A stretch of DNA of 64,000 nucleotides from Clostridium estertheticum. GTDB taxonomy: Bacteria > Bacillota > Clostridia > Clostridiales > Clostridiaceae. Each line of letters starts with the position of its first letter. The first letter of the stretch is position 1. A program made the translations under genes and the position numbers. Of the stretch, positions 56,668 to 64,000 are shown piece by piece. A model generated the notes under the pieces. That model ran no database searches, was not told the DNA's origin, and saw only the letters and a list, made by a program, of their open reading frames with translations. The stretch covers positions 3,720,001 to 3,784,000 of the forward strand of contig NZ_CP086239.1 of the NCBI RefSeq assembly GCF_026650985.1, written 5' to 3'.

Positions 56668-57117
56668 TTATTTACAGTATTTTTTTTCAATTTCAGTAAT
56701 TTTATCAATTCTTCTTTGATGTCTTTCGCCTAAAAATTTAGCATTAATAAAAGTATCTACTATGTCTAAAGCTAATCCTATTCCTGTAGTTCGTTCTCCA
56801 AGCGTAAGTATGTTAGCATTATTATGTTCGCGCGTTGCATGAGCACTAAAAGTATCAGCGCACAGTGCAGCCCGTATTCCAGGTACTTTATTAGCACAAA
56901 TGCTTACTCCAATCCCTGTACCACATACGAGTATTCCTAACTCAAAGTTTCCTGCTACTACTTCCTCTGCAACCTTTAGTGCATAATCCGGATAATCACA
57001 GGAATCTTCAGTATGAGTACCAAAGTCTGTTACCTCAATATTTTTACTCTTCAAATGTTTAATTATTTCTTTTTTTAAGCTTAAACCACCATGATCACTA
57101 CCCAATGCTATCCTCAT
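56668..57117 (-). CDS. rpiB: Ribose-5-phosphate isomerase B
   Basis: 149 residues from the ATG at 57117 (GGAGGTG site); the longer frame to 57183 is upstream sequence. Interconverts ribulose-5-P and ribose-5-P. Typical N-terminus RIALGSDHGGLSLKKEI, catalytic Cys in LVCGTGIGVSICANKVPGIRAALC (around residues 64-87, in parts) and the HNNANILTLG segment. It precedes upp, a conserved clostridial pair linking ribose to PRPP. Confidence 0.96.
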   Translation of the reverse strand: MRIALGSDHGGLSLKKEIIKHLKSKNIEVTDFGTHTEDSCDYPDYALKVAEEVVAGNFELGILVCGTGIGVSICANKVPGIRAALCADTFSAHATREHNNANILTLGERTTGIGLALDIVDTFINAKFLGERHQRRIDKITEIEKKYCK

Positions 57118-57192
57118 TGTAAAGCACCTCCAAAATATTTTTGCTATAATAGATAATATTACAAAAAAAGAAGATATTATCATTTAAATAAA

Positions 57193-57390
57193 TTATTCAA
57201 ATGCTACTATCTTCCATACCTTATCAAATAATAAATACACATTATTTTTTGAACTACTAATTTGTTTTAAAGAAAATAAAATATTCCTAACCTGGGGGAC
57301 TATATTGTTTATAATACATATTTTATTGAAAACAGCTTCCAAAATATAGCTTCTTTTCATTTTTTCATTACAAACATATAATATATCCAT
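57193..57390 (-). pseudogene. Truncated low-molecular-weight phosphatase relic
   Basis: 65 residues from the second ATG (57390), six bases after AGGAGG. The start MDILYVCNEKMKRSYILEAVFNK aligns by eye with LMW protein-tyrosine/arginine phosphatase starts (ILFVCxGNxCRSpmAEaiF): Cys, Arg and Ser of the CX5RS loop are kept, but the intervening residues are lost and the usual 150-residue fold with the late Asp ends after about 65. It lies where ywlE is found in relatives, between sua5 and rpiB. Probably inactive; possibly a small expressed remnant. Confidence 0.55.
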
Positions 57391-57444
57391 AGTCATCCTC
57401 CTTATATTTTCCTAAAATATATACAAATTATAAGTTTTATCTAC

Positions 57445-58491
57445 CTATACGTAAGTTATATCAAAACCTGCGGATTTCTTAAGCCTATTCATTATAGCAT
57501 ATCCGAGGCCCTTTTCCTCAAAGGCTTCTGATAATATTAAATCTACATCTATAGCATCAAAACTTCTTAAAACTTCAAATAGGTTTCTACCCACAGTCTC
57601 TAAATGTTTCCTATTTCCTAAAGAAACAACAGTGCCAAAAGGATATTTATCTTTAGTTTCGTCTGTTGCAATAATACCTATTTTTTTGTTGCCCATATTA
57701 GTTTGCACTATTTCATTGATTTTTGCAATAGTTTTTTCTATGTCTCCACATATAATTTTTACTGGGGCTTTTGGTGCATAATGCCTATACTTCATACCAG
57801 GTGCTTTAGGCTTAAAATCTTTTTTTGGTTTAGACATTACATTCTTATCAATATATATATCCTCATCTATCTCTCTTAGCATCTCAATAGTTATGGCTCC
57901 TGGTCTAAGTATGCAAGGTGGAGTACATGTACAATCAACTATTGTTGACTCAATTCCTATTTGGCTTTTTTCTCCGCCTAAAATATATTCTATCTTCCCA
58001 CTTAAATCTTCAATACAACTTTCTACCTCTGTAGGACTAGGTCTACCAGATATATTAGCTGATGGAGCCGCAATAGGCGTTCCAGCTGCTTCAATAAGCC
58101 TTCTCGCAATAACACTTGATGGCATACGTATGCCTACAGTATCAAGGCCCGCACTCGTAGTACTTGGAATCAAATCAGACTTATTGAAAATTAATGTTAT
58201 TGGTCCTGGCCAGTATTTACTCATTATTTCCTTAGCTATATTGGGTACTTCCTTAACTAGGGTCTCTATATTACGATTAGCTACATGCACAATAAGTGGA
58301 TTATCCTGAGGTCTACCTTTCGTCTTAAAAATCTTTTCTACAGCAGTCTTATCTAAGGCATTTGCTCCAAGGCCATAAACCGTTTCAGTTGGAAAAGCAA
58401 CTAATCCGCCTTCTTTTATAACTAGGCCTGCTTCATTAATTGTATCTTGTGCTATACTATTTACATCTAAAATCACAATCTTTGTATCCAT
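57445..58491 (-). CDS. tsaC: L-threonylcarbamoyladenylate synthase (Sua5/YwlC)
   Basis: 348 residues from the ATG at 58491 (GAGGTG site), the long Sua5 form. Makes threonylcarbamoyl-AMP from Thr, bicarbonate and ATP for t6A. The YrdC domain (about 8-205) shows GGLVAFPTETVYGLGANA, KGRPQDNPLIVH, PITLIF, VGIRMPSS and APSANISGRPSPT; the C-terminal Sua5 domain starts around PKAPGMKYRHYAP. Partner genes tsaE-tsaB are at 5-6 kb. Confidence 0.95.
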   Translation of the reverse strand: MDTKIVILDVNSIAQDTINEAGLVIKEGGLVAFPTETVYGLGANALDKTAVEKIFKTKGRPQDNPLIVHVANRNIETLVKEVPNIAKEIMSKYWPGPITLIFNKSDLIPSTTSAGLDTVGIRMPSSVIARRLIEAAGTPIAAPSANISGRPSPTEVESCIEDLSGKIEYILGGEKSQIGIESTIVDCTCTPPCILRPGAITIEMLREIDEDIYIDKNVMSKPKKDFKPKAPGMKYRHYAPKAPVKIICGDIEKTIAKINEIVQTNMGNKKIGIIATDETKDKYPFGTVVSLGNRKHLETVGRNLFEVLRSFDAIDVDLILSEAFEEKGLGYAIMNRLKKSAGFDITYV

Positions 58492-58518
58492 CTTTACACC
58501 TCTTAATTTTATAAACAC

Positions 58519-59094
58519 CTATTCTCTATATTCTTTTATATTTTCTATAGCATCATCTGAAAACACTGCTTGGTTACAAGTTTTATATAAATCATTTAAT
58601 AAACTATATTTTCTAAATCCACCATTATTAATTACAAAATAGTAATATGTTTTTTCTGGATTTTGAGTCTTAATTTCAATATACATTTTAGCTACATAAG
58701 GGTATTTCATAAAAAAATTTATATCCACAGGGCGAATTCTTTTGTTTCTAAACCCCGATTTTGTTATTATAATAATTTTCAAATTCCTACCATGACCTTC
58801 TGTATGCACTAAATCAACTTTTTTACATATAATTATAAATTTAACTCTTGCTATTCCACACCATATACTGATTTTATAGCCATTCTGTTTGAAATCAATA
58901 TATTCTTCATTAATTCTAAGAAGTAACACAAAAGTAATCATCACCTCTATGCAAATCAAATAAATTATAAAAAATATACTCATAATATTTGATATCATTA
59001 GTACAATTGGTAATAAAACAAAAATAAAGCACATTGATAGCATAAACCTTTTATAAGTTTTTTTTTGCTTTCTAATGGCTTTATTTATATTCAT
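58519..59094 (-). CDS. Hypothetical membrane protein
   Basis: 191 residues from the ATG at 59094 (AAGGTGA site). Two adjacent hydrophobic segments (about 17-38 and 39-61) suggest a hairpin in the membrane, followed by a cytoplasmic domain rich in beta-type stretches (YKISIWCGIARVKFIIICKKVDLV) and basic residues, a layout like bacterial PH-like or DUF domains. Not recognised. It lies between prfA and sua5 with small gaps, so it is in their operon. Confidence 0.6.
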   Translation of the reverse strand: MNINKAIRKQKKTYKRFMLSMCFIFVLLPIVLMISNIMSIFFIIYLICIEVMITFVLLLRINEEYIDFKQNGYKISIWCGIARVKFIIICKKVDLVHTEGHGRNLKIIIITKSGFRNKRIRPVDINFFMKYPYVAKMYIEIKTQNPEKTYYYFVINNGGFRKYSLLNDLYKTCNQAVFSDDAIENIKEYRE

Positions 59095-59122
59095 AATTTC
59101 ACCTTTCACTCATAATAATACT

Positions 59123-60199
59123 TTAGTTATTATTACCCATTGCTTTCATCTTTTCTGCTTGATCAGCAGTTATTAAACTATTCAGCATTTCATCTATGTC
59201 TCCATCAAGAAAAGCATCTAATTTATACAAGGTTAACCCGATTCTATGATCTGTTATCCTGCCTTGAGGATAATTATATGTTCTTATCCTCTCACTTCTA
59301 TCTCCAGTACCTACTTGACTCTTTCTCTCTTCAGCTATTCCTGCTGATCTCTCAGCCTCAGCTCTGTCATACAATCTAGATTTCAGTATCTTCAGAGCTT
59401 TTTCTTTATTCTTTAACTGGGATTTCTCATCCTGGCAAGAAACTACAAGTCCTGTTGGAATATGCGTCATTCTTACTGCTGAATCTGTTGTATTAACGCA
59501 TTGTCCTCCATTACCAGATGCTCTAAACACATCTATTCTTAAATCATTAGCATTAACTTCAATGTCAACATCATCAACTTCAGGTAAAACTGCTACAGTT
59601 GCTGTAGACGTATGAATCCTTCCACTTGACTCAGTATCTGGAACTCTTTGAACTCTATGAACTCCACTCTCATATTTGAATTTACTATAGGTAGATTCAC
59701 CTTTTATCATAAATACTATTTCCTTAAATCCACCAATATCAGTTTCATTAGCACTCATAACTTCAACTTTCCACCTATTACGTTCTGCATATCTTGTATA
59801 CATTCTAAATAGATTTGCTGCAAATAGTGCCGCTTCATCTCCACCAGCCCCTGCTCTAATTTCCACAAACACATTTCTCTCATCATATGGGTCCTTAGGC
59901 AAAAGTAAAACTCTTAATTCTTCCTGAGTTGTTTCCTTAATTTCGTTTAATTCTTTAATTTCCTCTTGAATCATATCTTTCATTTCTTTATCAGATTCTT
60001 CTTTAAGCATTTCTTTATTTGTTTCTAAATCTTGTTTTGCTTTTTTATATATTCTATATTTTGTAACAATTATTTCAAGTCCCGCATGTTCTTTACATAA
60101 TTTTTGCCATTCTTTTTGATTAGCAATAACCAATGGATCGCCAATTTTTATTGAAAGTTCATCATATTTATTTTCCGTAAAATCAAGTCTATCTAACAT
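59123..60199 (-). CDS. prfA: Peptide chain release factor 1
   Basis: 358 residues from the ATG at 60199 (GGAGTGA site); the upstream frame to 60229 is not needed. Reads UAA and UAG. The codon-recognition motif [12 protein letters not shown] and the catalytic GGQ in [17 protein letters not shown] (in parts) are visible. The methyltransferase for its GGQ glutamine, PrmC, is encoded directly upstream in the same operon. Confidence 0.97.
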   Translation of the reverse strand: MLDRLDFTENKYDELSIKIGDPLVIANQKEWQKLCKEHAGLEIIVTKYRIYKKAKQDLETNKEMLKEESDKEMKDMIQEEIKELNEIKETTQEELRVLLLPKDPYDERNVFVEIRAGAGGDEAALFAANLFRMYTRYAERNRWKVEVMSANETDIGGFKEIVFMIKGESTYSKFKYESGVHRVQRVPDTESSGRIHTSTATVAVLPEVDDVDIEVNANDLRIDVFRASGNGGQCVNTTDSAVRMTHIPTGLVVSCQDEKSQLKNKEKALKILKSRLYDRAEAERSAGIAEERKSQVGTGDRSERIRTYNYPQGRITDHRIGLTLYKLDAFLDGDIDEMLNSLITADQAEKMKAMGNNN

Positions 60200-60317
60200 T
60201 TTTTTATCACTCCGTATATATATTTTCACATTACTTAATTATATCATAATCAGATGCAATATACAAATTGCTTCTATCCAATTATTTCCCTTTTATAACA
60301 ACTATTCCAGTATATAA

Positions 60318-61190
60318 TTAATCAACTAATGTAGCTTTAATAACCCTATCATTTCCCGATAAATCTTTAATACATTCTATATTATTAAATCCTGACTTAA
60401 GCAATATATCTGTAACTGCTTCTTTTTGATCATATCCTATTTCAAAAGCTAAAAGTCCACCTTTTTCTAAAACCAATATGCTTTCTTTTGTAATTCTCCT
60501 ATAAAAATCAAGACCATCTTCCCCACCACATAGTGCTATAAATGGTTCATAACCCTTTACGTCATCCATTAGAGTAGGTATGATCTCTTCTTTTATATAG
60601 GGTGGATTAGAAACTATTACTTCAAATTTTTTATGTTGATTTATTGCTACTTGTAACAAATCACTGTGCTCTATATTGATTCTTTTAGACAATTTAAACC
60701 TTTCTATATTTAGCTTTGCAACAGCTAAAGCATCTTCTGATATATCACAAAGAGTTACTCTAACAGTTTTAATAAACTCAGCTATTGATATACCAATAGC
60801 TCCACTTCCAGTACAAACATCACATATTTGCGTAAGTCCTTTTTCCTTTACATGTTTAATTACTTCCTCAACCAAAATTTCAGTATCAGGCCTCGGTATT
60901 AGGACTCCCGGTCTTACTATGAAATCCATTCCCATAAATTCGCACTCGCCAAGAATGTATTTTATAGGCATTTTATTTTTTCTAATCTGAATTAACCTAA
61001 AAAACTCATTTTCTTGTTCTATACTAATCTTAAAGTCTCTATTAATCATTATGAACAATTTATCTTTTTTTAAAACTTTACCAAGTAAAAGTTGTGAATC
61101 TAACAAATAACTTTCGATATTGACCTTTTTTAAAATTTCATATGACTCTAAAAGCACTTTCTGTATAGTATTTTCTTTACTTATATTAAT
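60318..61190 (-). CDS. prmC: Release factor glutamine methyltransferase PrmC, probable AUU start
   Basis: 290 residues if started at ATT 61190-61188. That codon lies nine bases after a perfect GGAGG (61204-61200), and the added N-terminus INISKENTIQKVLLE fits PrmC starts. The next start, GTG at 61157, has no ribosome binding site and would cut eleven residues. Catalytic NPPY (VVSNPPYI) and the SAM loop CDVCTGSGAIGISIA are present. It methylates the GGQ Gln of RF1 and RF2. Upstream of prfA on the same strand. Confidence 0.9.
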   Translation of the reverse strand: MNISKENTIQKVLLESYEILKKVNIESYLLDSQLLLGKVLKKDKLFIMINRDFKISIEQENEFFRLIQIRKNKMPIKYILGECEFMGMDFIVRPGVLIPRPDTEILVEEVIKHVKEKGLTQICDVCTGSGAIGISIAEFIKTVRVTLCDISEDALAVAKLNIERFKLSKRINIEHSDLLQVAINQHKKFEVIVSNPPYIKEEIIPTLMDDVKGYEPFIALCGGEDGLDFYRRITKESILVLEKGGLLAFEIGYDQKEAVTDILLKSGFNNIECIKDLSGNDRVIKATLVD

Positions 61191-61251
61191 TTTTCACAAC
61201 CTCCATTCATTTCATTTAAGTATTATTCATAATTTCTATGTTTTATACTAA

Positions 61252-62157
61252 TTAATCTACAATTCCTTCTGCTACTTTAAGTGCTCTTATTGCCACTTCT
61301 AATTGAGATAAATCCGGTTCTCTTGTAGTTAAGTTTTGTAATTTAAGTCCTGGATAAGAAAGAATTTTAGCTAAGTTACTTTTGCTTTTCCCCATCCATT
61401 TAATAATTTCATAACTTATGCCTGAAATGAAAGGAAGTAATATAATTCTATACATTATTCTTTCTCCAATTGAGTTCCAACCAGTTAAAGAAAACACTAT
61501 AATGCTAACTATCATAACTAGAAACAAAAAATTCGTTCCACATCTTGGATGTAGTCTTCCAAATTTAGCAGCATTTTCTGGAGTTAATTCAACTTCGTTC
61601 TCATAACAAAATATAGTTTTATGTTCTGCACCGTGATACTCATACACCCTCTTAATATCTTCCATTTTCCCTATTAAATACACATATAGCAAAAATATTA
61701 AAACTCTAATAATTCCCTCTACAATATTCATACCCATTGTACTTGTACCCAATTTACTAAATAAATTAGCCACAAAGGTCGGCACAATAAAAAACAATCC
61801 TACAGATAGAGCCAAAGAAATTACAAGAGATATCCCCATAACTACATCATTACTTTTTTCCTTGAACAATTTTTGTATGCATTTATCTAATTTTGAAGGT
61901 TCGCCTTCCTCTTCAAAAAAAGAAGCTGAATAATTTAATGTCTTTATACCTATAATTAATGATTCAATCAAGGAAATGAACCCTCTTATTATTGGTAGCC
62001 CTACCAATTTATTCTTTTTAGTATATGATGTGTAACTTTTTTTCTCAACTACAATTTCTCCTTGCTCAGTTCTCACTGCAGTTGCAATTCCATCGCAGCC
62101 TCTCATCATAACCCCTTCAATTACCGCTTGGCCTCCCACGCTTGTATTTCTAGCCAT
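61252..62157 (-). CDS. yqhQ: DUF1385 family membrane protein (YqhQ)
   Basis: 301 residues from the ATG at 62157 (GGGGG site). N-terminal SVGGQAVIEGVMMRG is the DUF1385 hallmark, followed by about four membrane helices and EYHGAEHKTIFCYEN, a conserved His/Glu stretch. Function not established. It lies between tdk and prmC, a conserved clostridial cluster. The tdk stop is two bases from its start, so translation is coupled. Confidence 0.88.
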   Translation of the reverse strand: MARNTSVGGQAVIEGVMMRGCDGIATAVRTEQGEIVVEKKSYTSYTKKNKLVGLPIIRGFISLIESLIIGIKTLNYSASFFEEEGEPSKLDKCIQKLFKEKSNDVVMGISLVISLALSVGLFFIVPTFVANLFSKLGTSTMGMNIVEGIIRVLIFLLYVYLIGKMEDIKRVYEYHGAEHKTIFCYENEVELTPENAAKFGRLHPRCGTNFLFLVMIVSIIVFSLTGWNSIGERIMYRIILLPFISGISYEIIKWMGKSKSNLAKILSYPGLKLQNLTTREPDLSQLEVAIRALKVAEGIVD

Positions 62158-62159
62158 AG

Positions 62160-62744
62160 TTAAACCCCCTTTTTTGGTACAATATGACACTTTCTGCATC
62201 TTGCTTCATACGACTCCGTAGCCCCAATCAATACAATTTTATCTTCATATTTAGCTGGTTTCCCATTAATTAGACGTTGAGTTCTAGTAGCAGGATTACC
62301 ACACACTACACAAATTGCCTGAATTTTATCAACAAATTCCGCTATTGCGAGTAGTGCTGGTATAGGCCCGAATGGTTCACCTCTAAAATCCATATCTAGT
62401 CCCGCACATATAACTCTTTTGTTATTATCAGCAAGTGATGTAATTATATCTATAATACCCTTGTCAAAAAACTGTACCTCATCGATAGCAATAACTTGTG
62501 TATCCGCATCTAAAAGATCTAATATTTGCAAGCTATTCTTAACCCTAACCGCTTCTTCCTTTTCTCCACAGTGAGATACCACATCGTCTTTACTATATCT
62601 ATTGTCAATTTCCGGTTTAAAAACCTGCACTTTTTGCTTTGCAATTTTAGTTCTTCTTATTCTACGTATAAGTTCCTCAGATTTTCCACTGTACATAGGT
62701 CCTATAATAACTTCCACCCAGCCATGATTTTTTGGTCCGTACAT
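62160..62744 (-). CDS. tdk: Thymidine kinase (type II)
   Basis: 194 residues. Phosphorylates thymidine with ATP. Walker [12 protein letters not shown] (about 16-26), DEVQFFD, and the lasso region [13 protein letters not shown] are visible; the zinc cysteines are CVVCGNPA and CRKC. GGAGG site. First gene of the tdk-yqhQ-prmC-prfA operon on the minus strand, divergent from rpmE. Confidence 0.97.
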   Translation of the reverse strand: MYGPKNHGWVEVIIGPMYSGKSEELIRRIRRTKIAKQKVQVFKPEIDNRYSKDDVVSHCGEKEEAVRVKNSLQILDLLDADTQVIAIDEVQFFDKGIIDIITSLADNNKRVICAGLDMDFRGEPFGPIPALLAIAEFVDKIQAICVVCGNPATRTQRLINGKPAKYEDKIVLIGATESYEARCRKCHIVPKKGV

Positions 62745-62949
62745 ATTTATACCTCCAGTTTATTCAACCGCCTATTAAAATTACAGTTAATTCAAATAAA
62801 AATTTTAACCATATATATTTTATCAAATATATACTATATAATAAAGTAAAAAAATAATTTTATTCTTATTGACTTAATTATTAATTATATGATAAAATTG
62901 AGTAGTTGACAATACGGGTATATATTTATTTTAAAAAGAGGTGAAAAAT

Positions 62950-63168
62950 ATGCAAAAAGAAATACAACCAGAATATCATCACGATACAATCGTTAAATGC
63001 GCATGTGGAAACACTTTTACTACAGGATCTACTAAACAAGAACTTAAAGTAGACGTATGTTCTAATTGCCATCCATTCTATACTGGTAAGCAAAAGAATA
63101 TTGATGCCGGTGGAAGAGTTGATAGATTCATGAAGAAATTTAACATAAAAAATGAAGATGTAGAATAA
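62950..63168 (+). CDS. rpmE: 50S ribosomal protein L31 (zinc form)
   Basis: 72 residues from the ATG at 62950; the in-frame GTG at 62941 is inside the GAGGTG ribosome binding site. Zinc-binding cysteines (CACG and [10 protein letters not shown]) mark the zinc-containing (C+) L31 type. It is convergent with rho, as in many clostridia, where rho-rpmE neighbourhood is conserved. A strong terminator follows. Confidence 0.97.
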   Translation: MQKEIQPEYHHDTIVKCACGNTFTTGSTKQELKVDVCSNCHPFYTGKQKNIDAGGRVDRFMKKFNIKNEDVE

Positions 63169-63174
63169 TATAGT

Positions 63175-63208
63175 AATGGAAAAGATTTAATTATCTTTTC
63201 CATTTTTT
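63175..63208 (+). terminator. Terminator after rpmE
   Basis: AATGGAAAAGAT hairpin with perfect arms and T6. Confidence 0.9.
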
Positions 63209-63223
63209 CATTTATAAAAAAAT

Positions 63224-63278
63224 AAACGGCATATAATAAGATAAAAAATAATTATACTATCTTTTTATATGCCGTTTA
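63224..63278 (-). terminator. Terminator after rho
   Basis: AAACGGCATATAA arm with its complement around an AT-rich loop, T-run on the minus strand, just after the rho stop. Confidence 0.8.
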
Positions 63279-63285
63279 AATAATA

Positions 63286-64000
63286 TTATCTAGCTAATAA
63301 TTCAAAATTCTTATTTATCATTTCTAAAAATTCCTTATTACTCTTAGTCGTAGATAATAAATTAAGAAGTTTTTCCGTTACGCCCAAAGCATTGCCTTCT
63401 CTATACATTATTTTTCTTAAATTATATATAGTCTCCATCTCAATCTTTGTAAGTAATAAATCTTCTCTTCTTGTCCCTGATTTGTAGATATCAACAGCTG
63501 GGAATATTCTTCTTTCTTGAAGTTTTCTATCCAAGTGAACTTCCATATTACCAGTTCCCTTAAATTCTTCAAAAATCATATCATCCATTCTGCTTCCTGT
63601 TTCTACAAGAGCTGTCGCAAGTATAGTTAAACTTCCGCCCTCTTCAATATTTCTAGCTGCTCCAAAGAATTTTTTTGGCATCAAAAGAGCGCTAGGATCA
63701 AGTCCTCCAGATAAAGTTCTTCCAGAAGGTGTTATAGTTAAATTGTAAGCCCTAGCAAGCCTAGTTAAACTATCTAGTAAGATAACTACATCTTGACCTT
63801 GTTCAACCATTCTTTTAGCTCTTTCAAGCACCATAGAAGCTACTTTTGTATGATGATCTGGTTCTTCATCAAATGTTGAATATATAACTTCGCCTTTAAT
63901 AGATCTCTGCATGTCAGTTACTTCTTCTGGTCTTTCATCTATTAAAACAACTATTAATTTTACTTTTGGATGATTTATTGAGATACTATTAGCGATTTTT
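63286..64000 (-). CDS. rho: Transcription termination factor Rho, 5' end outside window
   Basis: The frame is open from the stop at 63286 to the window edge, about 238 residues of the C-terminal half. Conserved stretches: [35 protein letters not shown] (Walker B), [21 protein letters not shown] and [15 protein letters not shown]. Rho is a hexameric RNA helicase that ends transcription. Walker A and the RNA-binding domain lie beyond the window. The internal Met at 63912 is not the start. Confidence 0.97.
   Translation of the reverse strand, partial: KIANSISINHPKVKLIVVLIDERPEEVTDMQRSIKGEVIYSTFDEEPDHHTKVASMVLERAKRMVEQGQDVVILLDSLTRLARAYNLTITPSGRTLSGGLDPSALLMPKKFFGAARNIEEGGSLTILATALVETGSRMDDMIFEEFKGTGNMEVHLDRKLQERRIFPAVDIYKSGTRREDLLLTKIEMETIYNLRKIMYREGNALGVTEKLLNLLSTTKSNKEFLEMINKNFELLAR

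Overview
The window is typical low-GC, AT-rich DNA of an anaerobic, spore-forming Clostridium (sensu stricto) or close relative. Evidence: sporulation genes (spoIIID, a spoIIQ-type M23 gene, spoIID, yyaC), a rubredoxin-rubrerythrin fusion for peroxide defence, T-box, FMN and SAM-I leaders, strong GGAGG ribosome binding sites, and the clostridial order rho-rpmE-tdk-yqhQ-prmC-prfA-sua5-rpiB-upp. I cannot name the species from sequence alone.

Layout. 0-5 kb: a partial plsC-type acyltransferase, queG, a cysteine operon (cysK-cysE) behind a Cys-specifier T-box, an FAD oxidoreductase and two tandem tRNA-Trp genes. 5-7 kb: tsaE-tsaB-rimI, followed by a ~290-bp imperfect palindrome. 7-14.8 kb: FMN-riboswitch-controlled ribU, tex, an M28 peptidase, proS with an unusually short T-box leader, a TetR regulator and a DUF421 membrane protein. 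15-25.5 kb: prfB with its programmed frameshift, secA, raiA/hpf, a structured RNA that I assign to the raiA motif, comFC, a helicase-like ComFA relative without Walker A, recD2, and metK with a SAM-I riboswitch. 25.5-33.5 kb: five tRNA genes, an anchored hypothetical, yyaC, then mbl-type mreB, spoIIID, a SpoIIQ-like M23 protein, spoIID, murA and ywmB. 33.7-45 kb: the complete F-type ATP synthase operon atpIBEFHAGDC, wecB, a TagO/WecA-type transferase, comEB, and a 4Fe-4S protein divergent from a Crp/Fnr regulator.

46.7-56 kb is an accessory island between the rubrerythrin gene and upp. It holds an attenuator-like leader before a GC-richer orphan ORF; a 1.4-kb direct duplication of a divergent TetR / iron-sulfur-flavoprotein-like reductase module; a flavin reductase and a cupin gene between the two copies; two damaged IS3-family elements; and fragments resembling Tn7-type TniQ/TnsD. 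56-64 kb returns to conserved housekeeping genes and ends inside rho.

Most genes serve translation and its quality control (proS, prfA, prfB, prmC, tsaE/B and sua5, raiA, tRNAs), envelope growth and sporulation, and energy. The points most worth a second look are: the raiA-type RNA with its own promoter overlapping the comFC stop; the mosaic duplication, in which the TetR gene appears identical but the reductase differs mostly by amino-acid-changing substitutions; the leader at 47.15-47.4 kb; the short proS T-box; a SpoIIQ homologue lacking the first metal-binding His; a truncated LMW phosphatase relic; and a probable AUU start for prmC.
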